Part shown: positions 11,000 to 21,700 of the stretch, one piece after another
How positions within the stretch are numbered: the stretch's first letter is position 1
Layout of the letters: the number at the start of each line of letters is the position of its first letter
Origin: Cyanophora paradoxa
Taxonomy: Eukaryota > Glaucocystophyceae > Cyanophorales > Cyanophoraceae
Assembly (NCBI GenBank): GCA_004431415.1
Contig: QPMI01000553.1
Location: forward strand, 186,001 to 250,000
Length of the DNA: 64,000 bases
Direction: 5' to 3'
The notes under the pieces: generated by a model
What the model was told of the DNA's origin: nothing
Seen by the model: only the letters and a program-made list of their open reading frames with translations
The model's database searches: none
Translations under genes and position numbers: made by a program

Positions 11000-13330
11000 T
11001 TCCCCGGGCAGGAAGGGCCGGAGCCTCTACGCTCGGCCCGCCCGGGGGTCATCTCGGCTGCGCAAGCCGGCGGTCGACGTCATCGACGTCGACGCCGGCG
11101 CCGACACCCCGGCCCCCGCCGATCCAGACGCCCCCGCCCCGGGCTCCGCCCCCGACGCCTCCAACTCTTCCGCCCCGCCGCCGGCGACGGCAAAGCGCTC
11201 GCTTCTCCCAACGGGACGGAAGCGCATCCCGCCCCCGCCGACGGCCACCGACGCCGCGACCGGCGGCGAAGAGACGGCCCCGCCCCCGGTGGGGAAGCAG
11301 AAGACGAAGAAGGCGCCGGCGCAACCGCGCCGCCTGGCCCCGTCCAAGTCTGCCCCCGCCAAGGCAAAGTCGTCAGAGGAGCCGGCCCCGCGCCCGGCCC
11401 AGCCGGAGAAGCGCAAACGCCGCCAGGCCGCCCCAGAAGACGACGCCTCCGACGACTCCTGGGACCCGCCCCAGCGGCGCCGTGCGGCCACGCACCCGCC
11501 GCCCGCTTCGGACGACGAGGGCGAGGAGTCCGACGACGACTCGGACCCCGACCCGGAGCCCGAGGCCGTGGTGGCCGCCCCGAAGCGGCGCTCAGCCACC
11601 AAGGAGATCGTGCGGCTGCCGCCGCCCCTCACGGGTCCGCCCCGCACCCCGCCTCGCTGCACGTCCCTCACGCCGCGGCAGAGTCCGAGCGCATGGCCGC
11701 CATCCAGCGCTCCCGCGAGGAGGCCCAGGCCGCCGCCGGCGCGAAGCCGCTCGCGGCGGCCGCCCGCCATCTGCTGGCCACCCTCCCTCCCCGTCGGCGA
11801 CGCCCGCGGCACAGCCCGCGCCGCACTACGCGCCCCTCGCCGCCGCTCAGCCCGCTCAGGCGCCGCCCCAGCCGCCGGCCGGACCCCCGTTCGTTCCGCC
11901 GGCCGACCCTGGGCCGCCACGCGTGCGGCGCTGCTGGCGGGCAACGGCCCGCCGGATCTCGTCTGGCTCGCCCAGCACGCCGCGGCCGCCGCCGCGCCCG
12001 CGGCGGGAGCGTGGGCCCCGCAGGCCGGCTTCCAGCTCGCCGCACCGACCCCCGCGATCACCGCGGGGACGGCCCCCGCCCAGACCGGACCCCGGCCGGC
12101 GCCGCTACAGCCGGGACGCGCAGAACCAGCGCGAGCACCGCGAGTCGCGCCGCGACCGCGCCAAGGACCGGACCGCCGACAAGGACCGCCGCAAGTCCTC
12201 GCCGGCGACCAAGTCGGCCGGCAGCAAGCGCACCCGCTCCGCCTCTCCACCCCCGAGCCGGAAGTCGGCTGCGCCCAGCGACCCGTCCGACCCGGACGAC
12301 TCCAGCTCCGCCTCGTCGGACGCCGGCTCCCCTGAGTCGGACTCCGACTCCTCCTCCGAGGCCTCCGCCGCTCCCTCGCGGAAGGAGGCGAAGCGGGCGA
12401 AGCCGTCGGCCGCGAAGCCGGCTGGCCGCCTCCCGAGCGATCTCGTTCGCCCCGCCAACCTCCTCGGCCTCCAGCTGCCCGCCGCCGAGACTGGCCTGCA
12501 CACCGCGGCCACCGAGCTTGCCGAGCGGCTCCGCCAGATCGAGCAGGGCTTCACCAACTACCTCATGCCCGCGGCAACAACATCGCGGGCAGCGCCGCCG
12601 GCGCGGTCGATCCCCAGGTCGCGCCCATGATCGCGAACTTCGGCCTCTTCTGCATCCGGGAGACGATCGAGTTCTGCTGGGGCCTCGTGACGCAAGGGCT
12701 CGCCCAGGCCAACGTGCAGAACGCCATCGGCCTCGTCGCGCGCATCGGCGAGATCCGCGCCCGCATGCCGGGCGGCGCCTGCGGCCGCAGCGGCGAGCTC
12801 ATCCGCGAGTGGGACGCCCTCACGCGGCCGCTGTACCACCGCCTACGGGAGGCCGTCCGCGCCCTCTCGGTCCTCCGGGCCTACATGCGGCCCTCCGCGG
12901 ACCTCACCCGCTCCCTCAACCAGGCCGGCCAGGCGGTCGCGGCCTGGCCCGACTCGGCGAAGCTCCTGCGCAGCTCCTCCGGCCGCGGCACGTCGTCGTT
13001 CCTGCAGAACCCGCCCCTCGGCCCCCACGAGCTACGCAAGTTCGACAAGCAGACGACCGCCACCCTCGCGGTTGGCACACCCGAGGCGATGACGGCCGCC
13101 TTCCTGGCCGCCGGAGGTTCTCTCCCGCCCACGCCTCCGAGACCTCCCGCCGACGCCTCGCGCGAGCAGGCGCAGAGCGCCGCGCACGCCGCGAGCGCGG
13201 CGGCCGGAAGCACAACCGCGGTGGCAAGGCACCCCGCGCCCCCGCCGCCGGCGACGATGACCCCGACGACCGGGACGACGGGCGCAAAAAGGGACGGAAG
13301 AAGAAGCCCAGCAAGGGCGACCGGGACTAG
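11000..13330 (+). pseudogene. Retrotransposon gag-like basic/acidic protein (frame-shifted)
   Basis: A low-complexity N-terminal part rich in Lys, Arg, Pro and acidic runs (PEKRKRRQAAPEDDASDDSW; DDSSSASSDAGSPESDSDSS) is followed by a helical region: AETGLHTAATELAERLRQIE near 12490, then FGLFCIRETIEFCWGLVTQG and IGEIRARMPGGACGRSGEL near 12640-12800. It ends in a Lys-rich tail and a stop at 13328-13330. Charged nucleic-acid-binding tails and a helical core fit a gag protein just before the polymerase. The frame changes near 11690 and 12600. No zinc knuckle is visible. Confidence 0.55.
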
Positions 13331-13423
13331 CCCCCCGCGCCCCGCCCGCGGCCTTCCCGTCGACCTCCGCGTCGCCCCCCGCCGCCCCGGGCCTGCGAGC
13401 CCGTTCCCCCGTCGTGTACCCGC

Positions 13424-15170
13424 GTGTACAATGCCACCAGGCGCTTCCACCCCCGACCCGTTCGAGCGCTTGCGCCGCCTGGTAGCGGCGCACGGGACCC
13501 GGGCCCATACGATTTCACGGGCGCCGCGGCACGTTTCCGCGCGGGGCAGCTCCAGGACCACGCGCACAATTGGCGCGCCTTCTTCCGCCGCGCCGGCACG
13601 CAGCTGCCGTCCTGGGTGGGCATCGTGATTAGCAAGGGCCTGCGCCTGCCGCTCCAGACTCTGAACGGCATGCCGGTCGCGTCCCCGCTGGACCTACCCG
13701 GATCCGTCCCGAAGGGCCGCGCAACTCGTGCTACCGCACGCCGGAGCACACCGCGTTCGTCGACCGCGAGGCCGCGAGCATGCTCGCCCTCGGCGTCACG
13801 CGCGTCGCGACCGAGGAGGACATCCGCCTGATCCGGCACCGGGCCTCGCTCCTCGTGGTCGACAAGGCCGGCCCGGACAAATTCCGCCTCTGCCTCGACG
13901 CGACGCCGGTGAACCCGTTCATCCGGCTGCCGACCTTCCGGTACCAGACGCTCGACGAGGTTGCGTCGTACCTCACGCCCGGCTGCTGGCTCGTGAAGTT
14001 CGACCTCAAAAAGGGCTATTACCACATCGCCCTCGAGCCGAGCACGCAGCGCCTGCTCTCTTTCGAGTGGCGAGGCGTCCTGTACGTCTACCAGGCGCTC
14101 TGCTTCGGCGTGAACATCGCGTGCTTCGCGTTCACGAAGTTCACGCGCGCGTTCGCGAAGTACTGGGCCGCCCTCGGGTCAAGCTCTGCACGTACATCGA
14201 CGACGGGCTGTTCATCTGCCCGTCCCGCGAAATCGCGGAGCTCGTGTCGATGCACCTGCGGGCGATCGCGCCCGACCTCGGCATCACGTTCTCCGAGAAA
14301 TCGGACTTCACGCCGACCCAGCTCACGGAGTACCTGGGCATCGTGATCGACGTGCGCCCCGAGTCCGGCGTTTTCGCGGTCACCGCGAAAAAGGTCGCAA
14401 AAACCCTCGCGCGCGTCGACGAGGCGCTCGACCAGCCCTCCGTCTCGGCCCGCCGGCTCCAGAAGCTCGCCGGCTCCCTCATCGCCCTCCGCATGGCCTT
14501 CCCCGCGGTCCGCCTCATGACCCGGCCCCTGTTCGGCCTCATGTCGACCGCGGACGCGATCGCCGACCCGTTCAACGAGTCGCTGGTCACGATCGAGGGC
14601 CCGCGCGCGAGTGCCTCGAGTGGCTGCGCGCCGCCCTCCGCCGCGGCTCGCCCCCGGAGCACCCGATCTGGACGCCGCGGTCCTTCTACCGGCTGTTCAC
14701 CGACGCCTCCGGCTACGGCTACGCCGCCTTCCTTGACAAGGCGGTGTCCTTCGACGCCGGCGCCACGCGCCAGCGCGAGGCGTGGTCCGTGTTCGGCACG
14801 TTCCCGGCGTCCCTGCGCGCCTCCGACGGCCCATGAAGGCCGGCGACACGAGCAGCAACGAGCGCGAGCTCCGCGCCATCGTCGCCGCGGCGGACGACCT
14901 GTTCCCCCTGCTCCCGCGGGCGCGCACGTCCTCATCCGCTGCGACAACCGCTCGGCGGTCGCCGCCGTGGCGCGCGGGGGCGGCTCCGCCCGCCTCTTCG
15001 ACCTGAGCGTCCGCCTCTGGCACCGCTGCGCGGCCCTCGGCGTGTCCATCACCGCCCGGCACCTGCCGGGCGAGGCCAACGTCTTCGCCGACCGCGGCTC
15101 GCGCGACGGCGCCCGCGCCCCGGCTCTGAACCGCTCCCTCCTCGAGCGGTGCCGACGTCTCCTCGGTCAG
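13424..15170 (+). pseudogene. Retrotransposon reverse transcriptase and RNase H (frame-shifted)
   Basis: Reverse transcriptase motifs appear in order: DKFRLCLDATPVNPFIRLP and VKFDLKKGYYHIALEP (fingers and palm, near 13875-14040), YQALCFGVNIACFAFTKF near 14090, and the catalytic box TYIDDGLF near 14195. EYLGIVIDV follows near 14330. RNase H comes next: FTDASGYGYAAF near 14697, NERELRAIV near 14858, RCDNRSAVAAVA near 14938 and GEANVFADRGS near 15070 supply the acidic residues. The family copies element RNA into DNA in the host cell. Frameshifts near 13725 and 14175 fall at short G runs; one extra G near 14175 would keep YIDD in frame, which could be assembly error or decay. The recombinase follows on the same strand. 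Confidence 0.85.
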
Positions 15171-15639
15171 CGCGCGGCCGCCCACCACCACGTCGCCTTC
15201 GAGGACGACCTCTGGTTGGGCGACTTCCGCCCCGCGGAGCCGACCGTCCTGACGGTCGACTCTCGCCTCCGCCCGGCGCTGATCGCCTCGCTCCGCGATC
15301 GCCCGGCCTCGGCCCCCTCGGCCTCCTCCTCCCCGTCCAGCCCAGCACGACCTGGTCGGTCGCGCTGGCGGACCTTCGCGCCCGCGGCGCCTCCGTCGCC
15401 CCGCTCGCCGACCTTCCCCCCATGTCTTCTTCTCCGGGAGCATAGGCCTGGGCTCGTCCCCGTGGCCGCTCGAGCTGACCTTCTGGTCGTAGAGCCGAAC
15501 GTGGCGGCGGAGGAGCTCGCCGACTGGCAGGGGCCGCTTTCGCGCCCCGCACCACGGCGGGGCAGCGGCGCGCGCGCGCCGGTACTTCGCGTTCACCGCC
15601 CGCCACGACCTGGCGCCGGCGGCCGAGCGCTCCGTCCTC

Positions 15640-16456
15640 CTCTTTCTGGCCGATGCGACCGCCAGCCGCCGCCGCACGGCGGGGCAGACCTCGCCCCGAG
15701 CACCATCGGCGGCCTGGCGGCCCACATCTGGCGCGAGCTCAAGCTGCGGGGCCTGGTGGACCCCGCCCAGCCGCGCTCGTTCATGTACCAGACGGCCTGG
15801 CGCGGCATGAAGCGCCACCTGGGCCGGCCCGTCCAGCAGCGCCGCGCGCTCCTGCCCGGCGACGTCCGGGCCTGGTTCGCCACCTCCTCCTTCGGCAACC
15901 ACGCCCCGGCGCAGCGACTCCGCGACGCCGCGCTGCTCGCCGTTGGCATCGCCGGGTTCCTGCGAGGCGCAGAGCTCGTCGCCCTTCGAATGGGCGACGT
16001 CACGTGCGAGACGGAACCGTCCCCTCGCATCGCCCTGCACGTCCGGCGCTCGAAGACCGACCAGGAGGCACGCGGCGCCGTCGTCTACCTGACGCCCGCC
16101 CGCCACAGTCCGTCCTGCCCCGTGCGGCTGCTCGCGTCCCACCTGAGCGAGAACCGGGCCGACGCCCCGGCCACGGCCCCACTATTCCCGCGTCTCTCCG
16201 ACCCGTCGACCGCGGTCACCGCCGGCTTCCTACGGCGCCTGGTGAAGGAGGTGGCCGGCGCGGTCGGCCACGACCCCGCGGACTTCTCCGGGCACAGCCT
16301 CCGCCGCGGCGGCGCCACGGCTGCGGCCCGCCGCGGCCTGCCGGCGACCTGGATCCGCCGTCACGGTCGTTGGGCCCTGTACTCCTCGGTTCCCAGGGGT
16401 ACATCGAGGATTACCTGTTCCTCCTCTCCTCCGACCTCGCCGACCTCGGCTTTTAG
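15640..16456 (+). CDS. Retrotransposon tyrosine recombinase
   Basis: The C-terminal catalytic domain of a phage-integrase-type recombinase. GFLRGAELVALRMGDV carries the first Arg, HVRRSKTDQ the Lys, FSGHSLRRGGATAAA the His-x-x-Arg pair, WIRRHGRWALYSS the second His/Trp position, and GYIEDYLF the nucleophilic Tyr. The last step needs a one-base frame change at a run of G near 16397. This enzyme joins a circular cDNA to the chromosome without target duplication, matching the clean junctions at 7024/7025 and 18752/18753. The stop codon is at 16454-16456. Confidence 0.85.
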
Positions 16457-16687
16457 CCCGGCGTTGTAGCGTGTAAAAAATGCATTCACGGTTAGCCGTA
16501 CTGGCAATCGAGAATGACACGCGAGGGCCCGCGCGGTGCGCGGGCGGGAAGGATAGGGAGCGGGGATGCTGAGCCGGAGGGGAAGGGGGCTCATAAAGGC
16601 CCCGCTCTTTTCCCCCCCCGGCCGCTCCAGCGTTTTATGATTGGTGCAATGTATGCTATTCTGGCTGGCTGTGACCTGACTCTTGTT

Positions 16688-17238
16688 TGGTAGGGGTACT
16701 GCATTCGTGCTGCGTTCGCTACGCTCACCCCGCGGCCTCCGGCGGCGGTACCCGGCTTCGGATCCCGAACCCGGAAGAAACCGCGTACCCTCCCCGGGGT
16801 ACGCTGTTCGCCCAACCGGCCCCACAAGGCGCGGCCCGAGGCCGAACGCGTACCCCGGAGAGGGGTACGGCGTCAGAGCGGCCCCGATCAAGTGTACCCC
16901 GAGCGGGTACCCCGATCGGCCCCGCGACGGCCCCGAGAGGAGTACCCCCGAGCGGGGTACACCGTCTCGACCCGCAACGGCCCTCCCCGGGGTACAGGCG
17001 CCTAGCGCGCTTACCCGGAGAGTTCTTGTTCCGGAACTCGCAAGGGCGAGGCCGGAATGGCATACGGCGATCCGCCCTGGTCGATCGCCAACGTATTATG
17101 ATACGTGGTTCCCGGGAAAGCAGCCTTGAGCTGCCGTACCTCAGGGCCCAACCTGATGCGCTATCCCGTGCATCTAGCTAAGTAGTGCCAGGCGTAAGAT
17201 AGCTAGGTCTTCTGCATTCGAAGGAAGCGAGGCGTAAA
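16688..17238 (+). repeat. Retrotransposon split direct repeat B1
   Basis: A 551-bp block starting TGGTAGGGG and ending GAGGCGTAAA, repeated at 18202-18752 with small balanced indels. It contains many short GTAC palindromes (GGGGTAC/GTACCCC) and, near 17093, the word GTATTATGATACGTGGTTCC. Confidence 0.9.
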
Positions 17239-17554
17239 TCGGGATTTGCGCTCTCAATGCGTAAATCGAGTTTTGCGCCGACGGAATGCGAACAAAGAAG
17301 ACCGTAGCCGAGCGCCAGGCACGAAAGAGCTGAGCGACTCGCTAGCCGCGGAGCGGCGCGAGGCGAGCACGGGATAAGCAGCAGGCTGCAGCGAGCGTCC
17401 CGCAAGGGACTAGCTGAGCTAGCCGTTGGGCCGAGCCGGCGGGCTTGAAGCCGCCGAGCTCCGGGGGGTACGCTGATTCGGGGTTTCCCTTCACGCCCAG
17501 CTTCGCTCGCGGCCGCCCCAGGCCACGAAGCGACCAGCGGCGAAGCGAAATCGC
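17239..17554 (+). repeat. Retrotransposon split direct repeat A2
   Basis: The second copy of the 316-bp A repeat, directly abutting B1 (junction GGCGTAAA/TCGGGATT). This B1-A2 junction imitates the junction of a circularised element. Confidence 0.9.
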
Positions 17555-18201
17555 TCCCGCCCACCTCCCCGCGATTTTTCCTTCTGGGGCGCCGAACCTC
17601 GCCACCCAGCGAGCCCCGGCGCCGCGAAAAGTTCGCGCAAGAAGGCAATGCATACGGCGACCAGCGCCAGCGTTCGCCGAGGGTATTATAATACGTGGTT
17701 CCTTGTCGTCTCCTGTGCACACGGTTCCGGATGTTACTCCCGCTCGGTGCCGGCCACCAGCGCGGACGTGGTCGTGCACAGCTGATCCGTGGTAATTTAC
17801 AGTAGTCCCGTCGAAGATTCGGGCACGAACCGCGCAGACTCGGTGTACCGGTCGTCATTCGTTTTCCACGCGCGTCCGCTGGACCCACTTGTGCCGGGCC
17901 GGGGTCCAGCGCGCCCCAAGAAACAGTCGCGCGGCTTCGTGGAGAATCTCGAGTTTTCACCGCTGGTTTTACCCTGTTTTCCTCTGGACCCGCGGGTGCC
18001 GAGCCGGGGTCCAGCGCGCATGACCGTTACGCGGTTTTTCCCGCGGTAACTTGCTGGGTTTTCGAGTCTGCCGCCCCGGCGCGGGGGGAGACTCCGCGCA
18101 TGTCTCGGAGTCCTGTTGGTTTTTGATGAGCCTCGGTTGTCGTATGTTGTACGACCCCTTGGTCTCATGGTCGTCTGCGGACGACGGGCACGCTACGCGC
18201 G
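17555..18201 (+). other. Retrotransposon A2-B2 spacer with inverted-repeat pairs
   Basis: No gene is seen. It holds a third, diverged copy of the B-repeat core (GTATTATAATACGTGGTTCC near 17682) and two tandem stem-loop segments at about 17879-17914 and 17983-18018. Each begins CTGGACCC and ends GGGTCCAG, 104 bp apart. Confidence 0.6.
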
Positions 18202-18752
18202 TGGTAGGGGGTACTGCATTCGTGCTGCGTTCGCTACGCTCACCCCGCGGCCTCCGGCGGCGGTACCCGGCTTCGGATCCCGAACCCGGAAGAAACCGCG
18301 TACCCCTCCCGGGGTACGCTGTTCGCCCAACCGGCCCCACAAGGCGCGGCCCGAGGCCGAACGCGTACCCCGGAGAGGGTACGGCGTCAGAGCGGCCCCG
18401 ATCAAGTGTACCCCGAGCGGGGTACCCGATCGGCCCCGCGACGGCCCCGAGAGGAGTACCCCGAGCGGGGTACACCGTCTCGACCCGCAACGGCCCTCCC
18501 CGGGGTACAGGCGCCTAGCGCGCTTACCCCGGAGAGTTCTTGTTCCGGAACTCGCAAGGGCGAGGCCGGAATGGCATACGGCGATCCGCCCTGGTCGATC
18601 GCCAACGTATTATGATACGTGGTTCCCGGGAAAGCAGCCTTGAGCTGCCGTACCTCAGGGCCCAACCTGATGCGCTATCCCGTGCATCTAGCTAAGTAGT
18701 GCCAGGCGTAAGATAGCTAGGTCTTCTGCATTCGAAGGAAGCGAGGCGTAAA
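18202..18752 (+). repeat. Retrotransposon split direct repeat B2 (right end)
   Basis: The second copy of the 551-bp B repeat. Its last bases GAGGCGTAAA abut FN3 gene sequence GCCGTCGCC at 18753. Confidence 0.9.
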
Positions 18753-21700
18753 GCCGTCGCCGATCACCATGTAGCTCGCGGGGCTGCCAGCGCGCGGACG
18801 GCTCCACGAGAGGCGGCCCGACGAGCCGAAGAGGCCCGGCGAGCTGGTCAGCTGCAGGTTCGACGGCGCCATGTCCGCGGGGCTCGCGGGGCCCGCGCCG
18901 GAGCCGGCCGGGTACGAGGCGAGCGGCACGCTGTTGCTGGCGGGGCCCGCGGGGCTGCCCGACGACGACAGCGGCACCACCGAGAAGTACGAGTTGGCGG
19001 CCGCGCTCGGGGTGAGGCCCTTGGGCGCGAAGGTGTTGACGCCCGACGGCGAGGCCTTGGCGGTCGCGATCTGCATCTGGCGGCCGTCCTGCAGGACGCC
19101 GAAGCTGCCGCGCGAAATCGCGTCAGCGCCCCGCGGCACAGCGAAAATCGCGTCGCGCGCGAAACACGGCTGCCGCACCTCGGGACGTTGCCCAGGCCGC
19201 TCGGCGTGGTCCACGCCAGCAGCGCGCTCGGCTGGAGCCGGAGCCCGCCGGCGTCGACGTCAGCGCGATGCCGGAGCTCGGGTCGCTCGGCAGCGACGCC
19301 GCGAGCGGAGCCGAGGCGGGGCCCGCGACGCCGTTGCTGTCGAACGGCACCACCTGCAGGGCCGAGGCGCCGCCGTTGGTCGGCAGGCCCGGGACGGGAC
19401 GGAGGTCTGGTTGCCGGCGACCGAGGCCACAGGCTTGCCGTCCTTGAGGACGGTGTACGAGGCGGGCGAGCCGAGGCCGGGCGCTTCCACGAGAGGGTGG
19501 CGGAGCCGGGGCCGCTGCCGTTGAAGCTGCTGAGGGCGAGGCTCGACGGGGCGAGGGGGCTCGGGGCCGGCGCGTCCACGCCCGAGCCAGCGATGCCCGC
19601 GCCGGGGCCGGAAGAGGGACCGTAGGGGCCAGCGCCAGCGGTGCCATAGCCAGGCGCACCCGCGCCACTGTAGGCGGGCGCGGGGCCCGAGCCACTGGTC
19701 GCGGTGTTCGAGGACGGGCCGACCGCGCCGTTCGACGCGACCGGCGCAACCTGGTAGACGCTGCCGGGCTCGCCGCTCTTGGGCGAGACGTCGAACGAGG
19801 TCTCGCTCGCCGGGACGGTGCCGAGGACCTTGCCGTCGCCGATCACCATGTAGCTCGCGGGGCGTCCCACGCGCGGACGGCTCCACGAGAGGCGGCCCGA
19901 CGAGCCGAAGAGGCCGGCGAGCTGGTCAGCTGCAGGTTCGACGGCGCCATGTCCGCGGGGCTCGCGGGGCCCGCGCCGGAGCCGGCCGGGTACGAGGCGA
20001 GCGGCACGCTGTTGCTGGCGGGGCCCGCGGGCTGCCCGACGACGACAGCGGCACCACCGAGAAGTACGAGTTGGCGGCCGCGCTCGGGGTGAGGCCCTTG
20101 GGCGCGAAGGTGTTGACGCCCGACGGCGAGGCCTTGGCGGTCGCGACCTGGCGGCCGTCCTGCAGGACGCCGAAGCTGCCGCGCGAAATCGCGTCAGCGC
20201 CCGCGGCACAGCGAAAATCGCGTCGCGCGCGAAACACGGCTGCCGCACCTCGGGACGTTGCCCAGGCCGCTCGGCGTGGTCCACGCCAGCAGCGCGCTCG
20301 GGCTGGAGCCGGAGCCCGCCGGCGTCGACGTCAGCGCGATGCCGGAGCTCGGGTCGCTCGGCAGCGACGCCGCGAGCGGAGCCGAGGCGGGGCCCGCGAC
20401 GCCGTTGCTGTCGAACGGCACCACCTGCAGGGCCGAGGCGCCGCCGTTGGTCGGCAGGCCCGGGACGGGGACGGAGGTCTGGTTGCCGGCGACCGAGGCC
20501 ACAGGCTTGCCGTCCTTGAGGACGGTGTACGAGGCGGGCGAGCCCGAGGCCGGGCGCTTCCACGAGAGGGTGGCGGAGCCGGGGCCGCTGCCGTTGAAGC
20601 TGCTGAGGGCGAGGCTTGACGGGGCGAGGGGGCTCGGGGCCGGCGCGTCCACGCCCGAGCCAGCGATGCCCGCGCCGGGGCTGGACGGGCTTGAAGGCCC
20701 GAAGCCCCCGGCAAAGCTGCCAGAACCAAGGCCAGCAGGGCGGGGGACGGCGAGGTCGCGCGCCCATACGAGTCGCTGCGCGGGCTAGTCGCCGAGGCGT
20801 ACAGCCCGTCCGAGCCCGAAGCCGCGCCGCCGTACCCGGCCCGGCCAGAGCGGCCACACCAACGCCGGCGTACGGGCCCGGTCCGAAGCCGGATCCGGCG
20901 CCGCTGCCGCTGCTGACGGGGCTCGAGGCCGGGCCGACCGCGCGTTCGACGCGACCGGCGCAACCTGGTAGACGCTGCCGGGCTCGCCGCTCTTGGGCGA
21001 GACGTCGAACGAGGTCTCGCTCGCCGGGACGGTGCCGAGGACCTTGCCGTCGCCGATCACCATGTAGCTCGCGGGGCGTCCCACGCGCGGACGGCTCCAC
21101 GAGAGGCGGCCCGACGAGCCGAAGAGGCCCGGCGAGCTGGTCAGCTGCAGGTTCGACGGCGCCATGTCCGCGGGGCTCGCGGGGCCCGCGCCGGAGCCGG
21201 CCGGGTACGAGGCGAGCGGCACGCTGTTGCTGGCGGGCCCGCGGGGCTGCCCGACGACGACAGCGGCACCACCGAGAAGTACGAGTTGGCGGCCGCGCTC
21301 GGGGTGAGGCCTTGGGCGCGAAGGTGTTGACGCCCGACGGCGAGGCCTTGGCGGTCGCGATCTGGCGGCCGTCCTGCAGGACGCCGAAGCTGCCGCGCGA
21401 AATCGCGTCAGCGCCCCGCGGCACAGCGAAAATCGCGTCGCGCGCGAAACACGGCTGCCGCACCTCGGGACGTTGCCCAGGCCGCTCGGCGTGGTCCACG
21501 CCAGCAGCGCGCTCGGGCTGGAGCCGGAGCCCGCCGGCGTCGACGTCAGCGCGATGCCGGAGCTCGGGTCCCTCGGCAGCGACGCCGCGAGCGGAGCCGA
21601 GGCGGGGCCCGCGACGCCGTTGCTGTCGAACGGCACCACCTGCAGGGCCGAGGCGCCGCCGTTGGTCGGCAGGCCCGGACGGGGACGGAGGTCTGGTTGC

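Larger units (their letters stand above)
7025..18752 (+). mobile_element. PAT/Ngaro-like tyrosine-recombinase (DIRS-group) retrotransposon
   Basis: Split direct repeats give the order A1 (7025-7340), body, B1 (16688-17238), A2 (17239-17554), spacer, B2 (18202-18752). The body encodes gag-like proteins, reverse transcriptase, RNase H and a tyrosine recombinase, which defines the DIRS/PAT/Ngaro class. The ends are exact: the FN3 sequence reads ...GAGGACCTT before 7025 and GCCGTCGCCGATC after 18752, and intact FN3 copies elsewhere read GGACCTTGCCGTCGCC. No bases are duplicated, as expected when a circular DNA intermediate integrates through a tyrosine recombinase. It lies antisense to the host gene. 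Several coding frames shift at G or C runs, so the copy is either decayed or affected by homopolymer errors. Confidence 0.88.

Noticed and set aside
7021-18756. Target-site duplication around the retrotransposon
   Set aside because: The flanks join directly into the intact FN3 sequence with no repeated bases.
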